This document shows positions 42,669 to 50,289 of a stretch of DNA of 64,000 bases, one piece after another (positions within the stretch are counted from its first letter, which is position 1; every line of letters starts with the position of its first letter). The stretch is taken from positions 26,666 to 90,665 of the forward strand of contig CAZYSK010000017.1 in assembly GCA_964649415.1 (NCBI GenBank), written 5' to 3'. The notes under the pieces were generated by a model. It was not told the DNA's origin. It made no database searches and saw only the letters and a list, made by a program, of their open reading frames with translations. This DNA comes from CAZYSK01 sp964649415 (GTDB lineage Bacteria > Chloroflexota > Anaerolineae > B4-G1). The translations under genes were made by a program, and so were the position numbers.

Positions 42669-42697
42669 GTTATTTAACAGCGAGATTCGAGTTTCTG

Positions 42698-42790
42698 ATG
42701 ATGACGATCCACCACACTTTGGTCATTATCCTGTCCAGCATACTCCTGGCCCTTATTATAGGCAAGGAGTTACAGCCGTTGGGCAGGTGA
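42698..42790 (+). CDS. Small hydrophobic peptide A (30 aa)
   Basis: A short reading frame, MMTIHHTLVIILSSILLALI followed by IGKELQPLGR. It is one membrane-spanning helix with a charged C-terminus, as in type I toxins and small membrane regulators. It fills most of a 175-nt transcript between an exact consensus promoter and a strong terminator. No clear Shine-Dalgarno site precedes the double ATG, so the RNA could equally act as a non-coding RNA. It is too short for confident family assignment. Confidence 0.45.
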   Translation: MMTIHHTLVIILSSILLALIIGKELQPLGR

Positions 42791-42820
42791 CAATCGTCAT
42801 CGCTGACCTGAGAGCATAGG

Positions 42821-42852
42821 AAGGCCGCCCAACGGGGCGGCCTTCTTCGTTT
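42821..42852 (+). terminator. Rho-independent terminator of peptide unit A
   Basis: AAGGCCGCCC, loop AACG, GGGCGGCCTT, then CTTCGTTT. A 10-bp perfect stem. Confidence 0.85.
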
Positions 42853-42920
42853 AGGGGCTTGCCCGGCACCAGTCTTGGGGCCTCGAGCGCCCCGTGACGG
42901 AACCGAAAGGATACTACAGC

Positions 42921-43052
42921 GTGGGTTTCTTGTACGAACTGGATTGTGGGGGCGATAGTTTGCTGGTCGCTATGATCATTATCAGCGCGCTCTTGCTTAC
43001 GCAGGAGCGATTGAGGGTTGGGACGGCACCGGCTCAGCCAGGCCGATGGTGA
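42921..43052 (+). CDS. Small hydrophobic peptide B (43 aa)
   Basis: Starts at GTG with GAAAGGA about 8 bp upstream. A short polar N-terminus (VGFLYELDCGG) is followed by a hydrophobic helix (SLLVAMIIISALLLT) and a charged tail (QERLRVGTAPAQPGRW). The plan matches peptide A: hydrophobic helix, then charged residues, then a terminator 12 bp after the stop. No promoter of its own is clear. Function unknown. Confidence 0.4.
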   Translation: MGFLYELDCGGDSLLVAMIIISALLLTQERLRVGTAPAQPGRW

Positions 43053-43064
43053 ACCACAGGCAAG

Positions 43065-43100
43065 AAACCGCCGCCGCCCAACCGGGCGGCGGTTTTTGTT
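43065..43100 (+). terminator. Rho-independent terminator of peptide unit B
   Basis: AAACCGCCGCC pairs with GGCGGCGGTTT around a short loop, followed by TTTGTT. The loop region (CCCAAC) resembles the terminator of unit A. Confidence 0.8.
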
Positions 43101-43202
43101 GAGACAGCGACCGGCCCAGTATGAGTTCTCAGGCCACACGAGCAAGTAGTGGATCAGGGATCAACGAAAGCCAAGGCACAGATCGACGACAGGAGGTACG
43201 TG

Positions 43203-43409
43203 ATGGATGCTCAGAATGCGACACGACAGCCCTCACAGAAGGCAGCTCGCCAGGAAACGCCAGCCGACACCACGACGCGACAGGTAACTGCGAAAAGCAG
43301 TACGTGGAGGAAGTTTGCGGAGCCCCGAGGCTGGGCACTGCGATGGGATGGCGTCGCCCTGTCGGGGTTTGGACGAGGCGAATCCGACTTGTCCAAGCAC
43401 GGCCGGTAG
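43203..43409 (+). CDS. Small basic protein (68 aa), hypothetical
   Basis: ATG 43203 is preceded by AGGAGG at 6 bp, the best ribosome-binding site in this stretch. The N-terminal 35 residues are polar and Gln/Thr/Ala-rich. The C-terminal part is compact and aromatic (WRKFAEPRGWALRWDGVALSG) and ends in basic residues. It is followed by a hairpin (GCGCGTGCC-CAA-GGCACGCGC, near 43429). Not recognised. It is probably a real gene given the start signal. Confidence 0.5.
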   Translation: MDAQNATRQPSQKAARQETPADTTTRQVTAKSSTWRKFAEPRGWALRWDGVALSGFGRGESDLSKHGR

Positions 43410-43610
43410 CCACCTCGATATCAACGGCGCGTGCCCAAGGCACGCGCATGCCGTGGCCACGGAGTTGAACCGAACGCCGTGACCCAGGCACCTGAGCGCG
43501 CGCCTGTCACGCCACCCCGATGAAGCGGGTTGATTCCAACCCGTGGGGCGTCCGATGAGTTCAAGCGGGCGCGTCCGGAGTCGTGGGCGCCGTTCGCCGG
43601 ACCCGGCGGA

Positions 43611-44255
43611 TCAGGGTATCTCCAGCTCGTGGCGCAACCTGCGCAGGTGAGCCAGGGCCTGCTCCACCCGTTTGCGGTTCTCGGGCCGGTTCAGCCACAG
43701 GCTGGCGCCGCTGGGATGGGGAAGGGGCACGATCCAAGCCCCGTCCTCGCCCTGCACAACGGTTCCCACCACCTCTGCCAGGCGCGCAGGTCCCAAGAAA
43801 CGGCGTACGGCCAGCCCACCCACCGGGACGATGATCCTCGGACGTACCAGTTCCTGTTCTCGCTCCAGGAAATCGGCGCACAGCTTCTGTTCCGCCCGCG
43901 AGGGTACCCGATCCCCCTTGCCACCGGAGTCCTTGCCGGGATAGCACTTGGTCACAGCCGTCATGTAGTGCGCGGCCCGGAACTCGGCCTCCTCCCAACC
44001 AACCTGAGCCAACCAGTCGAAGAGGCGGCGGCCGGAAGGTCCATTGAAAGGGCGGCCTACCTGCGTCTCCGTGATGCCGGGGGCCTGTCCCACGATCATC
44101 ACGCCGGCCGTGGCCGGGCCGGAGAACACCGCGCCTGGCGTGATCGGATGACCGGCCTCCAGGCAGCGACGGCAGGCTCGCATCTGTGCCTGGAGTTGAG
44201 CCAGGCTATCGCGGCTGTCGCTTGCGTTCTGAGACCCGTTCAACTGCTTCACCAT
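43611..44255 (-). CDS. Uracil-DNA glycosylase family protein (family 4-like, Fe-S)
   Basis: A 214-aa member of the uracil-DNA glycosylase superfamily. GQAPGITETQVGRPFNGPSG carries the family 4/5-type uracil-binding and water-activating motif, and PHPSGAS the second motif. Four cysteines (CRRC, TKCYPG and QKLCADF) fit a 4Fe-4S cluster. It excises deaminated cytosine from DNA, a common need in thermophiles. Its ATG overlaps the end of the next upstream gene by 7 bp, so the two are coupled. Confidence 0.88.
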   Translation of the reverse strand: MVKQLNGSQNASDSRDSLAQLQAQMRACRRCLEAGHPITPGAVFSGPATAGVMIVGQAPGITETQVGRPFNGPSGRRLFDWLAQVGWEEAEFRAAHYMTAVTKCYPGKDSGGKGDRVPSRAEQKLCADFLEREQELVRPRIIVPVGGLAVRRFLGPARLAEVVGTVVQGEDGAWIVPLPHPSGASLWLNRPENRKRVEQALAHLRRLRHELEIP

Positions 44256-45028
44256 ACTTGTGTGCCCCCAAGCACCTCGCCTGGATCGCGGGGTGTGTAG
44301 GCCTCGCAGAACAAGCCCCGCAGCGAGGTTTCAACCCCACAGCTCTCCCGACCATCAAGCAGTCGCTCGCCGAACTCGAAACGGAGGGTGGCATCCCGAT
44401 CCGGACAGTTCGGATCATACAGATAGACCGTGCCGTGGTTCCCGACTGGCTCTTCGTAGCCGATTGCCAGCACCTGGTGATTATCGTAGACGTTTCGCGT
44501 GTCACGCACCAGCCCGATGGGAACCGGCTCACCCGCATCCACGCCAGCCTTCAACCTGTCCCACTCCTGCCTGGACCAGGCGAGAAGCCGGGTTGCACCA
44601 CCGCGGAACGGCCGTGATGGGGGTACGTAGTTTAATGCGATCAGCCAGGCCATAAACCTGGCCGCGTCGCTGACCAAACTGTCCAACTGTCGCTGCCAGA
44701 TGTAGTCGCGTAAGGACGTCCCGGGGGCGGGCTGGCCACCGGGCCCATCTCCCCTGGGCAGGGGCAGGCCGGCCTTGTAGAAGTCGAGAGCAGCGAAACA
44801 CATGCCCCCGCATAGGCCGTAGCCCGGGGCCAGGTGGCTCTCCAGCCTGCTGCGCAGCGCCCGTACGCCGAGAGGGACAAGAGAAGAGCTGATCGGCCCC
44901 AGCAGGCCGCGCTGCACCAAATGGGCGGCAAATTGCCGGTGCAGGCGATGCCGCTCTACCTCATCGAACGTCCACCTGTTCCCGAATGCAAACCCGTGCA
45001 CCCGAGGGTCAAACGCGGTGCGAGGCAT
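44249..45028 (-). CDS. Hypothetical protein with papain-like cysteine peptidase motifs
   Basis: A 259-aa protein without a signal peptide. YGLCGGMCFAALDFYKAG at about 68-85 looks like a nucleophile elbow at the start of a helix. NHQVLAIGYEE and VYLYDPNCPDRDAT (about 188-216) supply a His and an Asp/Asn in the order of papain or C39-like folds. Catalytic activity is inferred from motif order only. Trp and Arg are frequent. It is coupled to the uracil-DNA glycosylase gene downstream. Confidence 0.6.
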   Translation of the reverse strand: MPRTAFDPRVHGFAFGNRWTFDEVERHRLHRQFAAHLVQRGLLGPISSSLVPLGVRALRSRLESHLAPGYGLCGGMCFAALDFYKAGLPLPRGDGPGGQPAPGTSLRDYIWQRQLDSLVSDAARFMAWLIALNYVPPSRPFRGGATRLLAWSRQEWDRLKAGVDAGEPVPIGLVRDTRNVYDNHQVLAIGYEEPVGNHGTVYLYDPNCPDRDATLRFEFGERLLDGRESCGVETSLRGLFCEAYTPRDPGEVLGGTQVW

Positions 45029-45053
45029 ACCTGCCTTTCAGAGGCGGGAGATG

Positions 45054-45117
45054 AGAAACCAGGTTCGGCCTGCAATGATACATTGCCGCGATGGTTCATC
45101 GCCAAGAACCTGGTTTC
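45054..45117. repeat. Family A repeat with separated arms
   Basis: GAAACCAGGTT at 45054 and AACCTGGTTTC ending at 45117, separated by about 42 bp. Intergenic between the GH3 gene and the papain-like gene. Confidence 0.65.
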
Positions 45118-45147
45118 ATCTCGTGCCCAATCGCCCTCGGCCTGCGG

Positions 45148-47805
45148 TCAGTCCGTGACCGCTGCGATCTCGCCGGTTACGCTAAAGAACCCGACGAGGA
45201 CATCGGTCCCCGGGGCCGTGACGTCCTCCGGGCGCGGCTGACGTCCTCCGACGGCAACCTGGAACTCGCCAGGCTCAACTACGCGCCGTCCCTCGCCATC
45301 AATCAACGAGAACTGGCGTGGCGTCAGGGTAAACGTGAGCGTCCGCGTTTCGCCGGGCGATAGGTGCACGCGCTCGACTCCCTGGAGGGACCGGATCGGA
45401 ACCGGCACGGATGCATCGGTATCGCTGACGTACAACTGCACCACTTCGTCACCCTCGCGCTGGCCCACGTTCTGCACGTCCACGCTGACGTTAAGCGTCG
45501 CGGATTGTGCCAACTCGTCAGCGCTCAGGCGCAGATTCGTGTAGGCGAAGGTGGTGTAGCTCAAGCCGTGACCGAATGGGAAAAGCGCTTCCCCTGGGAA
45601 GTAGCGATACGTCCGGCCGGCCATGCTGTATACATCGAAGGGCGGCAGGTCGTCCACCGACCTGTGAACCGTGACAGGCATCCGTCCACCGGGGTTGTAG
45701 CCACCGAACAGGACGTCGGCGATGGCTTCCCCACCCGCCTGCCCCGGGTACCACGCCTGCACGATCGCGGGCACGTTCTCTGCCGCCCAGTTCACGGTCA
45801 CAGCGCTGCCACTCAACAACACCAACACGACCGGTTTGCCCAGGGCGTGGATCTGCCGGAGTAGCTCCTCCTGCGGGCGGGGCAGCTTGATGTCGGTGCG
45901 GTCACCACCAGCGAAGCCCTCGACCTGGACCGGCATTTCCTCCCCCTCCAGGGCGGGCGAAAGCCCCATGGCCATAACGACTACCTCGGCTTTCTTAGCC
46001 ACCTCAAGTGCGTCAGTGAAGTAGTCGACTCCGGGGACGGACCACAAAAGCTGCACCTGGGGATCAAGGCCCCGATTCGCGTAGTCCAGACGCAGGCTGT
46101 AGAAGCGACCAGCCTCTAGCTCAACTTCCTGGGTCCTTGTGATCGCGTGATGGACGCCCCGGTATGCCACGACTCTCTCGCCGTCCAGACTGAGGGTGTA
46201 CTCGCTGAAGCCACTCACCCCAAGCCGATAGGTCCCACTCGCTGGCGGTACGAGGAATCCCTCCCAGCGGGCGGAAAAGGCATCCGCCGCCCGCCCGGTC
46301 AAGGGGGAGGTGCCCTTCCAGACAAAATCAACACAGGGATCCACCTGAGTGCGCGCCGGTTCTCCCTCGAACTTGGGATTGTCGTAGTAGGTCGCTGCCA
46401 AACCAGCCTGGGTGGATACGCCGCGTTCAAGCGCGGCAGTGCCGGCCGCGCGCAGGCAGGAGGACGGGATCACGCTCAGCGACGGCAGCTCAGAGGCAAT
46501 GTGGCAGCCCCGTGCGTAATAGAGCTTGGTTGCAGGCGAGACCTTCCGGCGGACACCCTCCAAGAGCACGACGGGCTCGCCAGGTGTGCCGTTGTAGTTG
46601 CCCAGAAGAACCGACACGTCATCGGCGTTGGGTCCGACGACGGCAATGGACGCGATATCCTTGTCTAGTGGCAGGACACCGCCCTCGTTCTTCAGTAACA
46701 CGATGGACTCGCGGGCTGCCTGCAGCGCCAGCGCGCGATGTGCTGGGGAATCGTTCACCTCGCGGGGAATCTGAGCATAGGCTACCGTCTCAGGCGGATC
46801 GAACATGCCGAGGCGGAATCGGGTCGTGAAGAGCCGCCTGACAGCCCGGTCAATCGTCTCCTCGGAGATGAGCCCCTGCTCCACGGCATCGCGCAGCGCG
46901 ACGTAGGTCTCACCACAGTTGAGATCGCACCCCTCGTTCACGGCCAACGCGGCCGCCTCCGCCGCCGTCTCCACCACCCTGTGGTGCTCGTAGATGTCGC
47001 GGATCGCGCCGCAGTCGGACACCACGTAGCCGTCGCACCCTGTTGGCCCGCCGAAGCCCCATTCCTGGCGCAGGATCTTCCCCAGCAGCGTCGGACTGGC
47101 GCAGCATGGCTCGCCGTTGGTGCGGTTGTAAGCCCCCATGACCGAGAAGGCCTTGGCTTCCTTGACGCACGCCTCGAAGGCAGGCAGATAGGTCTCCTGC
47201 ATGTCGCGCTCGTCCGCACGCGCGTCGAAGTGGTGCCGGTCAGGCTCAGGCCCACTGTGGACGGCGAAATGCTTGGGGGTCGCGACCAGCTTGAGATGAC
47301 GCGTGTCCTCCCCCTGGAGCCCCTTCACGAAAGCCACACCCATGCGGGCGGTGAGATATGGGTCCTCGCCATAGGTCTCCTGGCTCCGTCCCCACCGGGG
47401 GTCGCGGACGATGTTCACGTTTGGCGACCAGAACGTGAGGCCCGTGTAGATCTCCCGGATGCCCTGCCTCAACGCTTCGTGGTGCTTGGCCCGGGCCTCG
47501 TCGGAGATCGCCACGGCAACCCGGTGCATCAGGTCAGTATTCCACGTGGCGGCCAAGCCGATAGCCTGAGGGAAGACGGTGGCGATTCCCGCTCGTCCGA
47601 CGCCGTGGAGGCACTCGTTCCACCAGTTGTACTTGGGCACACCCAGGCGCTCAATTGCGGGAGCGTCGTATATCATCTGGGCGACCTTCTCCTCCAGGGT
47701 CATCCTGGAGACCAGGTCGCCTACCCGCTCCTCTATGGGTAGCGAGGGGTCTTGGTACACAGGGATTTGGCTGGAATCTGAAGTCGTAACACGTTCTCTT
47801 GACAT
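45148..47805 (-). CDS. Glycoside hydrolase family 3 with PA14 domain
   Basis: An 885-aa beta-glycosidase. The N-terminal GH3 barrel has the nucleophile Asp in GYVVSDCGAI, and the alpha/beta sandwich domain follows. A PA14 domain is inserted at about 445-580 (AGLAATYYDNPKFEG, FSARWEGFLVPPASGTYRLGV). The C-terminal fibronectin-III-like domain includes FTLTPRQFSLIDGEG. No signal peptide is seen, suggesting action on imported oligosaccharides. The start ATG has GGGAGGG upstream. It neighbours a GH130 gene on the same strand, consistent with glycan breakdown. Confidence 0.92.
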   Translation of the reverse strand: MSRERVTTSDSSQIPVYQDPSLPIEERVGDLVSRMTLEEKVAQMIYDAPAIERLGVPKYNWWNECLHGVGRAGIATVFPQAIGLAATWNTDLMHRVAVAISDEARAKHHEALRQGIREIYTGLTFWSPNVNIVRDPRWGRSQETYGEDPYLTARMGVAFVKGLQGEDTRHLKLVATPKHFAVHSGPEPDRHHFDARADERDMQETYLPAFEACVKEAKAFSVMGAYNRTNGEPCCASPTLLGKILRQEWGFGGPTGCDGYVVSDCGAIRDIYEHHRVVETAAEAAALAVNEGCDLNCGETYVALRDAVEQGLISEETIDRAVRRLFTTRFRLGMFDPPETVAYAQIPREVNDSPAHRALALQAARESIVLLKNEGGVLPLDKDIASIAVVGPNADDVSVLLGNYNGTPGEPVVLLEGVRRKVSPATKLYYARGCHIASELPSLSVIPSSCLRAAGTAALERGVSTQAGLAATYYDNPKFEGEPARTQVDPCVDFVWKGTSPLTGRAADAFSARWEGFLVPPASGTYRLGVSGFSEYTLSLDGERVVAYRGVHHAITRTQEVELEAGRFYSLRLDYANRGLDPQVQLLWSVPGVDYFTDALEVAKKAEVVVMAMGLSPALEGEEMPVQVEGFAGGDRTDIKLPRPQEELLRQIHALGKPVVLVLLSGSAVTVNWAAENVPAIVQAWYPGQAGGEAIADVLFGGYNPGGRMPVTVHRSVDDLPPFDVYSMAGRTYRYFPGEALFPFGHGLSYTTFAYTNLRLSADELAQSATLNVSVDVQNVGQREGDEVVQLYVSDTDASVPVPIRSLQGVERVHLSPGETRTLTFTLTPRQFSLIDGEGRRVVEPGEFQVAVGGRQPRPEDVTAPGTDVLVGFFSVTGEIAAVTD

Positions 47806-47833
47806 AGGTTGCTATCCCTCCCGATGTTGAGCA

Positions 47834-47865
47834 GAAACCAGGTTCTTCGGAAAAGACCTGGTTTC
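47834..47865. repeat. Family A palindrome between GH130 and GH3 genes
   Basis: GAAACCAGGTTCTTCGGAAAAGA-CCTGGTTTC in which the two arms pair. It begins one base after the GH130 stop region and may serve as a terminator. Confidence 0.75.
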
Positions 47866-48900
47866 TCACACGGCCGAATTCGCCTTCACGAATTCGATCA
47901 GTTCGTCCACCTGTGTGTAAGCCAGGCAGGTAACGGTGTCCGCAGCGCCGTAGTAGATGGCGACACGCCCGGTAGGGGCATCGAACAACGCAGAACAGGG
48001 AAACGTCACATTGGGCACGTCTCCGACGCACTCGTACAGCTTCTGGGGCGAGAGGATGTACGGAGACGTTCTGTACATCACCTTCCACGGCTCGTCGAGA
48101 TCCAGCAATGCCGCTCCCGCGCTGTACACGAATCCATTGCACGACGTCAAGACGCCGTGATAGATCAACAGCCACCCATCGGTGGTTTCGATGGGATTCG
48201 GACCGGCGCCGATCTTGGTGCTCTGCCAGCCGTCCTTCGTCCCCATCACGAAGCGGTGATGGCCCCAGTGACACATGTCAGGGCTCTCGCTGTAGAACAT
48301 GTCGCCCCATGGCGTATGGCCGCGGTCGCTTGGCCGGCTGAGCATGGCGAACTTGCCATTGATCTTCCTGGGGAACAGGACGCCGTTACGGTTGTAGGGC
48401 AGGAAGGCGTTCTCCAACTGGTAGAACGTCTCGAAGTCGCTGGTGTACCCGACACCGATGGTCGGCCCGTGGTAGCCATTGCACCAGGTGACGTAGTATC
48501 GGTCCTCAATCCAGCATACGCGCGGGTCGTATCCGTATACCCATTCCCCAACGTCCGGATCATCGGAGACCCACTGGATGCGTTCGTTCTGGATCACCCA
48601 GTCGATCCCGTCCTCGCTTCTGCCGCTGTGAAGTTGCATGTAGCGTCTCTTATCGTCGCAACGAAAGACCCCAGCGAACCCTTGTCCGAACGGGACGACG
48701 GCGCTGTTGAAGATGCTGTTCGAGCTGGGGATCAAGTCGCGGGGAATGATGGGGTTGCGGCTCGAACGCCAGACCACGTCGCTGCAACCTTGTGGGCGTT
48801 CTTCCCAAGGCATGTTCGGCAGATCTGGCCCAACGATGGTGCGGATTGTTCCAATCCGGCGGATTGAAGCAATCCGTTGGCTCCTGTCCGAATCTACCAT
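47866..48900 (-). CDS. Glycoside hydrolase family 130 (beta-mannoside phosphorylase family)
   Basis: A 344-aa five-bladed beta-propeller of family GH130, inverting phosphorylases or hydrolases of beta-mannosides. NPIIPRDLIPSSNSIFNSAVV, YDPRVCWIEDRYYVTW, KIGAGPNPIETTDGWLLIYHGV and YYGAADTVTCLA are characteristic. The residues after the ATG (SQRIASIRRIGTIRTIVG) are partly encoded by two family B palindromes, so the native N-terminus may be shorter or altered. The start is chosen at 48900 because of GAAAGGGA upstream. It is cytoplasmic. Confidence 0.88.
   Translation of the reverse strand: MVDSDRSQRIASIRRIGTIRTIVGPDLPNMPWEERPQGCSDVVWRSSRNPIIPRDLIPSSNSIFNSAVVPFGQGFAGVFRCDDKRRYMQLHSGRSEDGIDWVIQNERIQWVSDDPDVGEWVYGYDPRVCWIEDRYYVTWCNGYHGPTIGVGYTSDFETFYQLENAFLPYNRNGVLFPRKINGKFAMLSRPSDRGHTPWGDMFYSESPDMCHWGHHRFVMGTKDGWQSTKIGAGPNPIETTDGWLLIYHGVLTSCNGFVYSAGAALLDLDEPWKVMYRTSPYILSPQKLYECVGDVPNVTFPCSALFDAPTGRVAIYYGAADTVTCLAYTQVDELIEFVKANSAV
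48841..48877. repeat. Two adjacent family B palindromes in the GH130 gene
   Basis: CGGATTG-TTC-CAATCCG followed directly by CGGATTG-AAG-CAATCCG, in frame near the start of the GH130 gene. Confidence 0.75.
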
Positions 48901-48916
48901 AGTGATCCCTTTCCTC

Positions 48917-49585
48917 TCACGTCTCTTGCGGATGACAGCCACTCGCCGCGCTTGGCCCCCCTACCGGGGCGGATTGTCCCAATCCGGCGTCTGCCTGGAC
49001 GTCTGCGTCCGCTCCATCCTTGGCCGCAGAAACCAGGTTGCTCGTAAGAAACTGGGGTTCTTCCGCGGGCATAAGCGTGAACTCCCAGGCACACCAGTAC
49101 TCCTCAGGATGGGGGTCCGGTGGGCAAGCGATGCAGCGCGTGCGGAAGCGAGGATCCACGGTGCGGGCGAAGTTGCCGTACTCCACCAGTCCTACCGGTT
49201 TGCAGGGGAAGTCTGGCAGGCCCTTGCGCTGGCGCGCCGTCTGCACCCGGCACCGGTTCATGCGGAAAATAATGGTGTGCGCGTCAACGTCGAGCGTTTC
49301 CTGGACGTTCAGATGGGCGTAGAGCCGGTACTGCAAGGCCTTCTTGAGCGCGGGGATACCCCCACCAGGTTCGATCCCCAGCCGGCGCATGATGCGCTTG
49401 GCCTCAATGACGGTGAATTCTGTCCACGCGCGCCGGTCCATCTCGATAGCGGTATCCATGTCGAACTCATCTTCGACCGCCAGGAACCACAGGCCGTCGT
49501 GGGCCAGCCAGTTCTTGGCAGCGTCCTCCAGCAAACCGATCAACTCATCCTTGGACAGTTGGCGCAACAAGTCTCGGTTGGGCAT
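48917..49585 (-). CDS. DUF6125 family protein with repeat-derived C-terminal extension
   Basis: A 222-aa protein. The first 175 residues match the DUF6125 pattern: LLRQLSKDELIGLLEDAAKNWL, FRMNRCRVQTARQRKGLPDF, and a Cys-rich end CIACPPDPHPEEYWCAWEF. The function is unknown; the cysteines may bind metal. After ...LMPAEEP the sequence becomes low-complexity and is encoded over a family A and a family B repeat, which suggests loss of the original stop. The ATG at 49585 follows GGAG. It lies 10 bp after the phosphatase gene. Confidence 0.75.
   Translation of the reverse strand: MPNRDLLRQLSKDELIGLLEDAAKNWLAHDGLWFLAVEDEFDMDTAIEMDRRAWTEFTVIEAKRIMRRLGIEPGGGIPALKKALQYRLYAHLNVQETLDVDAHTIIFRMNRCRVQTARQRKGLPDFPCKPVGLVEYGNFARTVDPRFRTRCIACPPDPHPEEYWCAWEFTLMPAEEPQFLTSNLVSAAKDGADADVQADAGLGQSAPVGGPSAASGCHPQET
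48969..48988. repeat. Family B palindrome in the DUF6125 gene tail
   Basis: GCGGATTG-TCC-CAATCCGGC, in frame in the C-terminal extension of the DUF6125 gene. Confidence 0.7.
49029..49060. repeat. Degenerate family A element in the DUF6125 gene tail
   Basis: GAAACCAGGTTG at 49029 with a mutated second arm (AAGAAACTGGGGTTC). It lies where the DUF6125 homology ends. Confidence 0.6.
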
Positions 49586-49595
49586 GCGTGGGCTC

Positions 49596-50255
49596 CTATT
49601 CCACCGGACCGCTACAATCCGCAAGGTCGTGCAGGTGGCTGGTGTCGTTCAGCAGGACCACGGTGAAGACGTTCTGGCCCCCCTGGCCGGCGTCCCTCTC
49701 CGCATCGATCACGTTCACGCAGCACGTATCCTGCTGCAAGCGCCAGAAATGATCGTTGCCCAGCCCCAGCACGGCACAGAGTAGCACACGGTTGACGACG
49801 GTGTGAGACGCCAGAGCGACGGTCTGCTCATCGTGCCGCGAGATCAACTCGTCCAGCGCGGCCACAACCCGGCTCCGCACGATGTCCAACGTCTCCCCGC
49901 CGGGGAAGTGTACCGTATGCGGGGCATCCATCCATGCTCGAAGCAAGCCCGGGTTGCGTTCCGATGCCTCTTCGGGCGTGAGGCCCTGCCACTCCCCGAA
50001 GCTGATATCCAGCAGCCCCTCCAGTGGCTGGGCATTCAGCCCGTGGGCGCGGGCGATGGCCTCGGCAGTCTTCATCGCCCGTTGCATCGGGCTGGCGTAG
50101 ACCGCGACGACCGGCCATCGAGTCGCGATGTAACGCCCGGTCGCTTCCGCCTGCTTCAGCCCAAACTCATCCAATTCGACGTCGGCCTGGCCGCGGAAGC
50201 GCACCTCCCGGTTCCAGGCCGTCTGACCATGACGAACGAGTACGATGCGCGTCAT
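49596..50255 (-). CDS. Histidine phosphatase family protein
   Basis: A 219-aa phosphoglycerate-mutase-like phosphatase. The catalytic His lies in IVLVRHGQTAWN, with YASPMQRAMKTAEAI, the Glu of DISFGEWQGL and the second His of VALASHTVVNR completing the active site. The substrate is unknown; members dephosphorylate sugars, nucleotides or cobalamin precursors. It begins the short unit ending with DUF6125. Confidence 0.88.
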   Translation of the reverse strand: MTRIVLVRHGQTAWNREVRFRGQADVELDEFGLKQAEATGRYIATRWPVVAVYASPMQRAMKTAEAIARAHGLNAQPLEGLLDISFGEWQGLTPEEASERNPGLLRAWMDAPHTVHFPGGETLDIVRSRVVAALDELISRHDEQTVALASHTVVNRVLLCAVLGLGNDHFWRLQQDTCCVNVIDAERDAGQGGQNVFTVVLLNDTSHLHDLADCSGPVE

Positions 50256-50289
50256 CTATGCCTGTTTCTCCTCTCCTATCCTGTCACAC

